From JAZDGX01 sp964482205 (lineage in GTDB: Bacteria > Eisenbacteria > RBG-16-71-46 > CAIMUX01 > WJJG01): a DNA stretch of 64,000 bases. Shown piece by piece: positions 1 through 7,910 of this stretch. The stretch is taken from assembly GCA_964482205.1 (NCBI GenBank), contig CAYZWI010000004.1:62001-126000 (forward strand), in the 5' to 3' direction. Numbering within the stretch: the stretch's first letter is position 1; each line of letters starts with the position of its first letter. The notes under the pieces were generated by a model. It had not been told where the DNA came from. It searched no databases and saw nothing but the letters and a program-made list of their open reading frames with translations. The translations under genes and the position numbers were made by a program.

Positions 1-225
1 GTCCCACCCGCAATAGGCCACCCCATCGCCCATGGTGAAGACCCCGGCCGGGACTGCGACGAAGCCCGGAATGCCCGCATCGTAGAAGGTCAGGCTGTCG
101 ATATCCGTCAAGGGGCGAGTGTCCACGTGCGTCCCTCTGTGGATCCGCATCATCACGTCCCCCCGGCCGACCGCCGACCCCAGAACCAGCGCCAAACCCA
201 ACACCACCATCATTCGCCGTCTCAT
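1..225 (-). CDS. Partial secreted FGE-like protein (5' end only), duplicate of the next gene
   Basis: This is the first 75 codons of a minus-strand gene whose remainder lies left of the window. It encodes a signal peptide starting MRRRMMVVLGLALVLG, a short DIDSLTF segment and the beginning of an FGE-sulfatase (SUMF1-fold) module, VPAGVFTMGDG. The DNA at 1-459 is identical to 3247-3705, so start codon, ribosome binding site and 66-bp upstream spacer are the same as for the complete gene ending at 292. Its start follows the stop of that gene, so the genes are tandem and co-directional. The near-perfect identity means a recent gene duplication or, if this is a contig end, an assembly duplicate. 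Its full length and downstream modules cannot be seen. Confidence 0.75.
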   Translation of the reverse strand, partial: MRRRMMVVLGLALVLGSAVGRGDVMMRIHRGTHVDTRPLTDIDSLTFYDAGIPGFVAVPAGVFTMGDGVAYCGWD

Positions 226-291
226 CGCTCTATCCTCCCTCAGGCTGCTTTACTCTTTCCTGCTTTGCATCGTGTGCTCGCGGCCGCCGCG

Positions 292-3200
292 CTACGGCAG
301 CAGGATCATCCTTCGGCTCTCAGCGATACCCGGAGCAGCCAGCTTGTAGAAATAGACTCCGCTCGCGACCTTCTTGCCTTCGGGGTCGCACCCATCCCAG
401 ATCGCTTCGTGCGACCCGGCTTGGCGATCCTCGTTGATCAGCGTCCGGATCAGTCGTCCCTCCACGCTGTAGATCGCAAGCTCCACCCGGCCAGCCTGCG
501 CAAGCTCGAAGCCGATCTTCGTCACCGGCGTGAACGGATTGGGCCGGTTCTGGAAGAGACCGCTCTTGCTGATGCGTGCGGAGCCTTCTGTCGGGTCCTC
601 GGTATCTGAAGAAGAGACGGTCATGGCGGCTCGGAAACCGAAGAATTCGTAGCTGGAGTTCGGGGAGCCGTTGATCCGATTCGCGCATCGCAGGTAGCTG
701 CCGGTCTCCATCCAGGCGCCGCCGCGCACAACGCGGGCCGATCCACTCGCCGGGCCCGGAGGATCCGTCACCGGACTCGTCCCCAGATCGCATTCAAACC
801 AGTCGTTGCACCATTCGAACACATTCCCGGCCATGTCAAACAGACCCCAGGACGCCGGCGCGGGAGGATAGCTACCCACCGGGGAGGTCCACCAGACGCA
901 GGGGTCGCCGATGCCGAAGTAGTCGTAGAAGTTTGCCCGACTGCAATCCGGCTCCTCGTCCCCCCACGGGTAGATCCGCTCGTCGTCCAATTGCGCCGCG
1001 TACTCCCACTCGGCGTCCGTGGGCAGGCGGTAGCCTTGGGCGCCGTAGGGGTCGCCTCCATTGCAGGCCCAGTCGCCGTTGTGCTGGTACGCCCGCGGCA
1101 GCCCCGCCTGCAGGCTCAGCCAGTCGCAGTAGCGCACTGCCCCATACCAGGTCACCTCCTTGACCGGATGCTCGGCGGGGTCATAGCCCTCGGGGTAGGC
1201 GTCTTGGGCGTTGCTCGACGGCGATTCCTGCAGGCTGAACACCCCACCGCTGAAGGCGATCTCGCCGTATCCGTCCAGGTTCAGAAGCTCCTGCGTGCTT
1301 CCATCCAGATTGTCCAGCACCGAGGTCGTCGTCGCCGTCACGTACCCGTGGTCATAGGCCCACTGCACCGCCTCCAGGTACTCCTGGTTCGTCACCTCGT
1401 GCTGGCCAAGATAGAAACTCCGCGTCAGGGTGACCTCGCGCTCCTCCCCCCCGCAGTTGGCCACCCCATCGCCCATGGTGAAGACTCCGGCCGGGACCTC
1501 CACCATCGACACCGGGAGCGTCTCGGGGGTAATGGTCCTGGCGGCTCGGAAACCGAGACAGTTGCAGGCGCCGCCCGGGTCGTCGCCGTCCCGACCCGCG
1601 CACAGCAGGTAGCCGTCGAAGAGGTTTTGCCAGCAGCCGCCGCGAAGAACGCGGTACGATCCACCCGCCGGGCCCGGAGGATCCGTCACCGGACTCGTCC
1701 CCAGTTCGCAGACCCACCAGTCGTTGCACCATTCGTACACATTCCCCGTCATGTCAGAGAGCCCCAACGCCACCGGCGCGTCCGGATAGCTCCCCACCGG
1801 AGAGGTCCAACCGACGCAGTAGTCGTGGATGCCGTAGAAGTCGTAGAAGTTCGCCCGGCTGCAGTCCGGAGCCTCGTCCCCCCAGGGATAGATCCGCTCG
1901 TCGTCGTATTGCGCCGCGTATTCCCACTCCGCATCCGTAGGCAGGCGGTAGCCTTGGGCGCCGTAAGGGTCGCCACCATTGCATTGCCAGGTGGAGTGGT
2001 TGTAGGCCCGCGCCAACCCCGCCTGAAGGCTCAGCCAGTCGCAGTACGCCGCCGCCCCGTACCAGTTCACCGCCTTCACCGGATGATTTGAGGAGTCATA
2101 GCCCTCTGGGTAGGCGCCCTGGGCGTCGCTCGACGGCGATTCCCGCAGGCTGAACACCCCACCGCTGAAGGCGATCTCGCCCCATTCAGCATCCAGATCC
2201 AGAAGCTCCTGTGTGCTGCCATCTAGATTGTCCAGCACCGAGGTCGTCGTCGCCGTCACGTACCCGTGGTCATAGGCCCACTGCACCGCCTCCAGGTACT
2301 CCTGGTTCGTCACCTCGTGCTGGCCAAGATAGAAACTCCGCGTCAGGGTGACCTCGCGCTCCTCCCCCCCGCAGTTGGCCACCCCATCGCCCATGGTGAA
2401 GACTCCGGCCGGGACCTCCACCATCGACACCGGGAGCGTCTCGGGGGTAATGGTCCTGGAGGCTCGGAAGCCGAGATTGTCGAAGCTGACGTTCGGGTTG
2501 TTGTTGTTCCGATTCGCGCAACGCAGGTGGCCGCCGTAGTCGTCGTCCCAGGAGCCGCCGCGAAGAACGCGGCGTGACCCGCTGGCCGGACCCGGTGGAT
2601 CCGTCACCGGATTCGTTCCCAGATCGCAGACGTGCCAGTCGTTGCACCATTCGAACACATTCCCCGCCATGTCAGAGAGCCCCAACGCCGCCGGCGCGTC
2701 CGGATAGATCCCCACCGCAGAGGTCCAACCGACGCAGTATCCGCTGCCGCCGTAGTCGTAGAAGTTCGCCCGGCTGCAGTCCGGCGCCTCGTTCCCCCAA
2801 GGGTAGATCCGCTCGTCATCGTATTGCGCCGCGTACTCCCACTCCGCGTCCGTCGGCAGGCGGTAGCCTTGGGCGCCGTAGGGATCGCCGCCGTTGCACT
2901 GCCAGGTCGAGTGGTTGTAGGCCCGCGGCAGCCCCGCCTGAAGACTCAACCAGTCGCAGTACGCCGCCGCCCCGTACCAGGTCACCTCCATCACCGGATG
3001 GTCCGGGTTGATCCCGTGGCCGGCATCGCGGAGGCTGAACACTCCGCCGCTGAAAGCGATCTCGCTGTATGTAGCGTCCAAATCCAGTAGCTCCTGTGTG
3101 CTGCCATCCAGATTGTCCTGGACCGAGGTCGTCGTGGCCGTCACGTAGCCGTGGTCAAAGGCCCATTGCACGGCCTCGAGATATTCCTGATTCGTCACCT

Positions 3201-3471
3201 CGTGCTGCCCAAGGTAGAAGCTCCGCGTCAGGGTCACCTCATGCTCGTCCCACCCGCAATAGGCCACCCCATCGCCCATGGTGAAGACCCCGGCCGGGAC
3301 TGCGACGAAGCCCGGAATGCCCGCATCGTAGAAGGTCAGGCTGTCGATATCCGTCAAGGGGCGAGTGTCCACGTGCGTCCCTCTGTGGATCCGCATCATC
3401 ACGTCCCCCCGGCCGACCGCCGACCCCAGAACCAGCGCCAAACCCAACACCACCATCATTCGCCGTCTCAT
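292..3471 (-). CDS. Secreted protein with three FGE-sulfatase (SUMF1-fold) modules and FlgD-like C-terminal domain
   Basis: The 1059-residue product has a signal peptide (about 1-21) and three tandem FGE-sulfatase-type modules starting near residues 53, 346 and 652. Each carries VPAGVFTMGDG, YRLPTDAEWEYAAQ, DM[AT]GNV[FY]EWCNDW and a V[LV]RGG[SCA]W motif. The last ~87 residues are a FlgD-like Ig domain (NRPNPFTPVTKIGFEL) of the kind used as a C-terminal sorting or anchoring domain in FCB bacteria. True formylglycine-generating enzymes have two catalytic cysteines just before the RCA.R motif. Here module 1 reads GSWDDDYGGHLRCANR, without the pair, so oxidase activity is unlikely and a carbohydrate- or ligand-binding role is an inference. 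Modules 2 and 3 share long identical DNA blocks. A GGGAGG site lies about 8 nt before the ATG. Confidence 0.85.
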   Translation of the reverse strand: MRRRMMVVLGLALVLGSAVGRGDVMMRIHRGTHVDTRPLTDIDSLTFYDAGIPGFVAVPAGVFTMGDGVAYCGWDEHEVTLTRSFYLGQHEVTNQEYLEAVQWAFDHGYVTATTTSVQDNLDGSTQELLDLDATYSEIAFSGGVFSLRDAGHGINPDHPVMEVTWYGAAAYCDWLSLQAGLPRAYNHSTWQCNGGDPYGAQGYRLPTDAEWEYAAQYDDERIYPWGNEAPDCSRANFYDYGGSGYCVGWTSAVGIYPDAPAALGLSDMAGNVFEWCNDWHVCDLGTNPVTDPPGPASGSRRVLRGGSWDDDYGGHLRCANRNNNNPNVSFDNLGFRASRTITPETLPVSMVEVPAGVFTMGDGVANCGGEEREVTLTRSFYLGQHEVTNQEYLEAVQWAYDHGYVTATTTSVLDNLDGSTQELLDLDAEWGEIAFSGGVFSLRESPSSDAQGAYPEGYDSSNHPVKAVNWYGAAAYCDWLSLQAGLARAYNHSTWQCNGGDPYGAQGYRLPTDAEWEYAAQYDDERIYPWGDEAPDCSRANFYDFYGIHDYCVGWTSPVGSYPDAPVALGLSDMTGNVYEWCNDWWVCELGTSPVTDPPGPAGGSYRVLRGGCWQNLFDGYLLCAGRDGDDPGGACNCLGFRAARTITPETLPVSMVEVPAGVFTMGDGVANCGGEEREVTLTRSFYLGQHEVTNQEYLEAVQWAYDHGYVTATTTSVLDNLDGSTQELLNLDGYGEIAFSGGVFSLQESPSSNAQDAYPEGYDPAEHPVKEVTWYGAVRYCDWLSLQAGLPRAYQHNGDWACNGGDPYGAQGYRLPTDAEWEYAAQLDDERIYPWGDEEPDCSRANFYDYFGIGDPCVWWTSPVGSYPPAPASWGLFDMAGNVFEWCNDWFECDLGTSPVTDPPGPASGSARVVRGGAWMETGSYLRCANRINGSPNSSYEFFGFRAAMTVSSSDTEDPTEGSARISKSGLFQNRPNPFTPVTKIGFELAQAGRVELAIYSVEGRLIRTLINEDRQAGSHEAIWDGCDPEGKKVASGVYFYKLAAPGIAESRRMILLP
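1307..2459. repeat. 918-bp module repeat inside the FGE-like gene (235-bp identical blocks)
   Basis: Bases 1307-1541 are identical to 2225-2459, an offset of 918 bp or 306 codons. The surrounding sequence is strongly similar over the whole module, and a more diverged third copy of the module lies at about 2460-3320. The period keeps the reading frame, so this is module duplication within the gene, with recent conversion or duplication of modules 2 and 3. Confidence 0.85.
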
Positions 3472-3537
3472 CGCTCTATCCTCCCTCAGGCTGCTTTACT
3501 CTTTCCTGCTTTGCATCGTGTGCTCGCGGCCGCCGCG

Positions 3538-4119
3538 CTACGGCAGCAGGATCATCCTTCGGCTCTCAGCGATACCCGGAGCAGCCAGCTTGTAGAAATA
3601 GACTCCGCTCGCGACCTTCTTGCCTTCGGGGTCGCACCCATCCCAGATCGCTTCGTGCGACCCGGCTTGGCGATCCTCGTTGATCAGCGTCCGGATCAGT
3701 CGTCCGTCCACGCTGTAGATCGCAAGCTCCACGCGACCAGCCTGCGCAAGCTCGAAGCCGATCTTCGTCACAGGTGTGAACGGATTGGGCCGGTTCTGGA
3801 AGAGGTGGAAGGCCTTCACGAGATGGGCCGCATCATCGGGATCGTCGATACTTGAGAAGCCCCAGAGGAACTCGATCCTCTCGATCGCGGCGAGCGCGTA
3901 GCTCTCCGATGCACCAGATCTCTGGACCAGCAACGAGTCGCCCTCGAACACGACCCGGTCGATCTCGCTCACGGCGTAGAGCGCGTCTCCGCCATCGAGG
4001 AGCCGGACGGCCAGCATGGGCTCCTCGGCCCGGGCCACCGGCGATGGAATCAGCAAGGCGAGCAAGACCGCGGGGATCAGGGTCAGACGAAACGCGCGGG
4101 GAATAGGCGTTCGGCGCAT
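3538..4119 (-). CDS. Small secreted protein with FlgD-like C-terminal domain
   Basis: The 193-residue product has a signal peptide (hydrophobic stretch LTLIPAVLLALLIPS, cleavage probably near residue 31), a ~75-residue segment containing SEIDRVVFEGDS and IERIEFLWGF, and the same ~87-residue FlgD-like Ig domain as the next gene downstream. The middle segment recalls the short DIDSLTF stretch at the N-terminus of the FGE-like protein. There is no enzymatic motif, and the role is unknown. It is probably the first gene of the minus-strand run, with a GGGGG-type ribosome binding site 5 nt before the ATG and 66 bp to the next gene. It may be a remnant of a larger secreted protein that lost its functional core or received its tail by recombination. 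Confidence 0.75.
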   Translation of the reverse strand: MRRTPIPRAFRLTLIPAVLLALLIPSPVARAEEPMLAVRLLDGGDALYAVSEIDRVVFEGDSLLVQRSGASESYALAAIERIEFLWGFSSIDDPDDAAHLVKAFHLFQNRPNPFTPVTKIGFELAQAGRVELAIYSVDGRLIRTLINEDRQAGSHEAIWDGCDPEGKKVASGVYFYKLAAPGIAESRRMILLP

Positions 4120-4194
4120 ATGAACCCCCTTTTTTCCAGGTCACTCGGGTCGAACGGTCGCAGGCGGGATTATACAACAACCGGGTCGGACAAG

Positions 4195-4773
4195 CTATCT
4201 CGGGCACCGAGGGTGTGGCTCCGCGCCGCCTTGCGGGTGTCTGTACACGCGCGCTTCGTGATCGAGCAGGAAAGCTTTCGCCTCCAGTCCGCCGCCGAAG
4301 CCGGTCAGCGTGCCGTTCGCTCCGATCACTCGATGACACGGCACGATGATGGAGATGGGATTGCGGCCATTCGCGGCCCCGACGGCGCGGCAGGCGCTCG
4401 CGCGTCCAATGCGCTTCGCGATGTCGCCGTAGGAAGCTGTCTCGCCGAATGGGATCTTTCGCAATTCCTGCCATACGCGCTTCTGGAATTCCGTCCCGCG
4501 AACATCGAGAGGCAGATCGAATTCCCGCCGTTTTCCGGCGAAGTACTCTTCGAGTTGCGCTTGCGTCTTCGCGAGAATCGCAGCCGCGCCATCGTCCGCG
4601 CTTTGCTTGCGGGCTTGTTTCGCCTCACTGGCGCTGGCCTTCGTGTCGTTCCGTCCCTTGCCTCCGCGCGCAGGCGCTGTCTCTTTCCATAGAACCGCGA
4701 CCAGCCCCTTCTCGCTCGCCGTCAAGGTCAGCATCCCGACCGGCGATGGCATCGTGATCGTGGAATCCATCAT
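4195..4773 (-). CDS. ogt: Methylated-DNA--[protein]-cysteine S-methyltransferase
   Basis: This 192-residue suicide enzyme transfers the methyl group of O6-methylguanine or O4-methylthymine to its own cysteine. The active site PCHRVIGANG is present near residues 149-158, preceded by the helix-turn-helix recognition segment ASYGDIAKRIGRASACRAVG with the Arg finger. The N-terminal domain is short and is followed by a charged Lys/Ala-rich insert at about 32-64, not usual in Ogt. It lies 85 bp downstream of the Ada-AlkA fusion on the same strand, so the two form an alkylation-repair unit. The ATG is preceded by AAAGGAG; a second ATG directly follows and could also serve. Confidence 0.95.
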   Translation of the reverse strand: MMDSTITMPSPVGMLTLTASEKGLVAVLWKETAPARGGKGRNDTKASASEAKQARKQSADDGAAAILAKTQAQLEEYFAGKRREFDLPLDVRGTEFQKRVWQELRKIPFGETASYGDIAKRIGRASACRAVGAANGRNPISIIVPCHRVIGANGTLTGFGGGLEAKAFLLDHEARVYRHPQGGAEPHPRCPR

Positions 4774-4858
4774 CAGCTCTCCTTTCTCGCGCGTGGCCTT
4801 CTCGCAAACGCTTTCTATTGACCGTGCACATTCTTCCCACTACGCCGGCGCGTGCTCT

Positions 4859-6433
4859 TCACGCAGGCGCGTGCTCTTTCCACAAATGCACGGCCGCATA
4901 GCCGCGCCATGGACGGACCGCCTTCAACTGCATGTCGGGATGAAGCGCGCTAGCGCGGCGAAGGATGAGATCCTGCGCGGGGTATGCATCCGCGTCCCCG
5001 ATGGCGCGCAGCGCGATGTATTCGGCGGTCCAGGGACCGATGCCCGGGGTTTCCTGCAAGCGCGCTTTCAATTCTTCGGGATCCTGTGCCGGATCGAGAG
5101 AGAGTTCTCCAGCGGCTAGACGGCGAGCGAGGGTGATCAGCGCAACGCGCTTGCTCTCCGGCATCGGGATGCCCGTCAGCCGCGCGTGAGCCAGACGCTC
5201 GGGTGTGGGAAAATGGCGCAAGCGCTCGCCCGTCAACGGATGCGTTCCCGGCGAGCCGTGCTGCGCGATCAACTGCGCCACCAGCGCGCGAGCGCGGGCG
5301 AGCGAGACGACCTGGCCCATGATCGCGCAGACGGCCAACTCGAAGGCATCCCAGCATCCGGGAATGCGCAAGCCCGGCCGCTTGATGACGAGCTTCGAAA
5401 GCGCGGGGCATGCGGCGAGCGCGTTTGCGACCAGCACCGGGTCGGAATCGAGATCGAACATGCGGCGGACCTTCTGCGCGACGGGAAAGAGGCAGCGCGC
5501 ATCCTGAGTCACGATCTCGAGCTGCAACTCCGGCTTGCCGCCTCCTGGTTTCCTGCGCGCAATCCTGGTGGCGCAGCGCTGGTCATCAGTGTTGTGCGCG
5601 GGCTTGGTCACGCGGGCAATGCCGCTCTTGCCCTCGAACAAGAAGATGCGCTCGTATCGCCCGCTCGAACACGATTCCAGCCCTTCGATGCGGTGTGCAT
5701 CCAGGAAAACGAGCAGCGCATTCCAATCGAACGGGGGCCGGTATGCCAGGCTCAGGCGAATGCCCGCGGGGAAATCATCTCCTGATGCATGTCTTCGGCG
5801 AGTGTCTCGCCAATGCGCTCCGTCGCGTCGTGCGACGACCAATTTCCCGTGGCCGCGCGGTAGCGGGCCTCGATCGCGTTCGCCGCGCATCTTCGTGGGA
5901 GAGCGGCGGAATCGTTGTTGCATGGCATCGTTGAACCGGCGCAACGAACGAAAGCCGGCCGTATACGCGATCTCGGTCATGGGCAGAGCGGATTCGACCA
6001 CGAGCTTGCGCGCGAAATCGAGGCGCATGGCGTCGGCGATCTGCTTGGGGGTGCGACCCAGCTCGCGCTCGAAGAGGCGGCGCAGATGGCGCGCGCTCAT
6101 TCCGAAGGTCTGGGCGAACTCCTCCTCGCGCAGCGGCGTGTCGCCCGCTCGCGAGGCAATCTGCCGAAGCGCGCGACGCACCACCGCGCTCGTTCCCACC
6201 CAGGCGGGGGAAGCGGGCGCGCTTTCCGGCCGGCAACGCAGGCAAGGACGGTATCCCGCCCGTTCGGCGCTCGCCGCGCTCGCGAAGAATTCGACATTGT
6301 TCCGCTTCGGGCGCGCGGGACAGATCGGCCGGCAATAGACGCCGGTCGTCTTCACGCCGACGAAGAACTTGCCGTCGAAGCGATAGTCCCGCGCGAGCAC
6401 CGCGCGGTAGAAGATGTCGTCGCGTCCCGGCAT
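4859..6433 (-). CDS. alkA: Ada-type regulator / 3-methyladenine DNA glycosylase (AlkA) fusion
   Basis: The 524-residue product joins an Ada metal-binding domain, an AraC-type helix-turn-helix and an AlkA glycosylase. The Ada domain ligands are in GVYCRPICPARP and YRPCLRCRPE, where the first Cys is the methylphosphotriester acceptor in Ada. The HTH region includes AYTAGFRSLRRFNDAM. The C-terminal half has the HhH-GPD motif TPGIGPWTAEYIALRA and the catalytic Asp in YPAQDLILRR. It removes alkylated bases and probably activates its own operon when methylated. The start at 6433 is preferred over the upstream in-frame ATG at 6460 because GAGG lies 8 nt before it. The Ada methyltransferase half is absent; the adjacent ogt supplies that activity. 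Confidence 0.92.
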   Translation of the reverse strand: MPGRDDIFYRAVLARDYRFDGKFFVGVKTTGVYCRPICPARPKRNNVEFFASAASAERAGYRPCLRCRPESAPASPAWVGTSAVVRRALRQIASRAGDTPLREEEFAQTFGMSARHLRRLFERELGRTPKQIADAMRLDFARKLVVESALPMTEIAYTAGFRSLRRFNDAMQQRFRRSPTKMRGERDRGPLPRGHGKLVVARRDGAHWRDTRRRHASGDDFPAGIRLSLAYRPPFDWNALLVFLDAHRIEGLESCSSGRYERIFLFEGKSGIARVTKPAHNTDDQRCATRIARRKPGGGKPELQLEIVTQDARCLFPVAQKVRRMFDLDSDPVLVANALAACPALSKLVIKRPGLRIPGCWDAFELAVCAIMGQVVSLARARALVAQLIAQHGSPGTHPLTGERLRHFPTPERLAHARLTGIPMPESKRVALITLARRLAAGELSLDPAQDPEELKARLQETPGIGPWTAEYIALRAIGDADAYPAQDLILRRASALHPDMQLKAVRPWRGYAAVHLWKEHAPA

Positions 6434-6695
6434 CGCATTTCCCTCGTGAACCGATCGCATCCTAGCGAAGGCCTGCCTAGCTCACTAGCCATTTTCGGAC
6501 AGGGTCGGCGGAAGGCCTGCTTCTTGCGTCGGCGAGGACGCGGGCGGAAACTGCACGCATAGGCACGGAGTGCACGCCGCTGCACAAGGTCCGTGGCCGC
6601 CTGGGTGCGTTGAGGTGGGGCTGTTGGCTGCATGGCGCGTGCGGTGCGGCCATACCGCCCGCTTTTCGGCCGAACCACTGCCTAGGAGACCAGCG

Positions 6696-7148
6696 ATGAC
6701 GACTCGCGCTCAGATCGATCGCTTTCTCTCTCTAAAGAAACTTGGGTTGGCGGGCGCTTCCCGATCGGGAAAGAAGTTCGGCAACGCGATTCTGAAAGAT
6801 CTTCGCGCGCGCGGTTATGACATTCGCCCGCTGCATCTCGAGGCGGACGAGCTTCAAGGACTGCGCTGCTATCGAACGCCGGCGGACCTGCCGGACGACA
6901 CCGAAGGGCTGATTCTCGTCGTGCCCCCTGCGCAGACCGAGCGCCTCGTGCGGCAGGCCGCGGAGAGCGGCATCCGCAACATCTGGATGCAACAGGGGGC
7001 TGAGTCGCACGACGCGATCGAGTTCTGCCGGCAAAACGGCGTGGCGGAGGTTCACGGCGAGTGCATTCTCATGTTCGCCGAGCCCGTCGCCTGGTTTCAC
7101 CGCGTGCATCGCGGGTTGTGGAGATGGCTCGGCAAGCTCCCCAAGTGA
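6696..7148 (+). CDS. CoA-binding domain protein (CoA_binding_2, YccU-like)
   Basis: This 150-residue single-domain Rossmann protein resembles the CoA-binding domain of succinyl-CoA synthetase alpha. Visible features are LGLAGASRSGKKFGNAILKD (phosphate-binding loop), IRPLHLEADEL, LVVPP and IWMQQGAES. Family members bind CoA or acyl-CoA, but their substrate and role are not established. The start is set by TAGGAG nine bases before the ATG; the open frame extends further upstream without a plausible start. It is followed 10 bp later by the ICMT-like gene. Confidence 0.85.
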   Translation: MTTRAQIDRFLSLKKLGLAGASRSGKKFGNAILKDLRARGYDIRPLHLEADELQGLRCYRTPADLPDDTEGLILVVPPAQTERLVRQAAESGIRNIWMQQGAESHDAIEFCRQNGVAEVHGECILMFAEPVAWFHRVHRGLWRWLGKLPK

Positions 7149-7158
7149 GGGCTCTCCC

Positions 7159-7638
7159 ATGGAGGATCGCAAAGGCGAGCACCCGTGGGGCGACGCGGGA
7201 CAACTCGTATTTCTCGGACTCTTTCTCGCCGTGTGGGCGCTCGATTCGTTCGTGTTGCACGCGACCACGGTTCTCGCGCACTCCGTCCCGCTCGCGTTGC
7301 GCTTGGCGGTCGCGTTCTTGCTCCTCGCCGGCTCCATCGTTCTCGTGCGCATGGGGCGGATCGCGGTCACGACCCCGATGCGTCCCGCGCGCGTGATCGA
7401 CACCGGCGCCTTTCGATTCGCGCGTCATCCGCTCTATCTCTCGGGCCTACTCTTCTATCTCGCGCTTGCCGTGGCCACGCTTTCTTTGGCTTCCTTCGCC
7501 GTCGTCGCCGGAATCTTCATCTTCTACGACTTCATCGCCTCGTTCGAGGAACGCGTGATGGAGCGCAAGTTCGGCGAGGCCTACCGCGCGTACCGCAAGC
7601 GCACTGGCAAGTGGGGGCCGCGGCTGCTTTCCCGATGA
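7159..7638 (+). CDS. ICMT/PEMT-family membrane methyltransferase
   Basis: The 159-residue integral membrane protein has about four hydrophobic segments. The family signature is FRFARHPLYLSGLL near residue 88, and the C-terminal SAM-binding part includes EERVMERKFGEAYRAYRKR. Proteins of this fold methylate small hydrophobic or lipid substrates; bacterial substrates are mostly unknown. It probably forms an operon with the CoA-binding gene 10 bp upstream. Confidence 0.85.
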   Translation: MEDRKGEHPWGDAGQLVFLGLFLAVWALDSFVLHATTVLAHSVPLALRLAVAFLLLAGSIVLVRMGRIAVTTPMRPARVIDTGAFRFARHPLYLSGLLFYLALAVATLSLASFAVVAGIFIFYDFIASFEERVMERKFGEAYRAYRKRTGKWGPRLLSR

Positions 7639-7910
7639 CCCGCCGCGGCCCACGCGGGCAGAGGGAGCGCCTCCACGAGCGGCAAGTATGCGCAAGCCGG
7701 CCGTCCGCTCAGCCCGCGACAGCAGACGCCTCCCTATCGGCGGTGGCACAGCGCATTCCCGCGCTTGAAAAGCGCGCCCCTTCCCAGTCACAATCCTCGA
7801 GTTCCGCGCAACACGCATCGCAATCGCCGCGGGCGGTATGCCGCACGGCGAAGAACGGCGGGATCTTCCGAAGATGCGGAAGGCATCCACCTGATTTTCG
7901 CAGGAGCGCC

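Larger units (their letters stand above)
1..3804. repeat. Direct repeat 1-558 / 3247-3804 (offset 3246 bp)
   Basis: Bases 1-459 match 3247-3705 without difference. Scattered mismatches (460, 487 and others) follow to about 558, where homology stops abruptly. The repeat covers the 5' end of one gene, the whole 66-bp spacer and the sequence encoding the FlgD-like C-terminal domain of the preceding gene. The C-terminal domains of the genes ending at 292 and 3538 therefore differ by one residue (E/D). No transposase or terminal inverted repeats are visible. Confidence 0.9.

Noticed and set aside
1307..2459. Possible CRISPR or DGR repeat
   Set aside because: The 235-bp blocks are part of coding modules with 918-bp period, not short spaced repeats. 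No reverse transcriptase is in the window.
1..3804. Insertion sequence ends at the 558-bp direct repeat
   Set aside because: No transposase, no terminal inverted repeats and no target duplication; gene duplication explains it.
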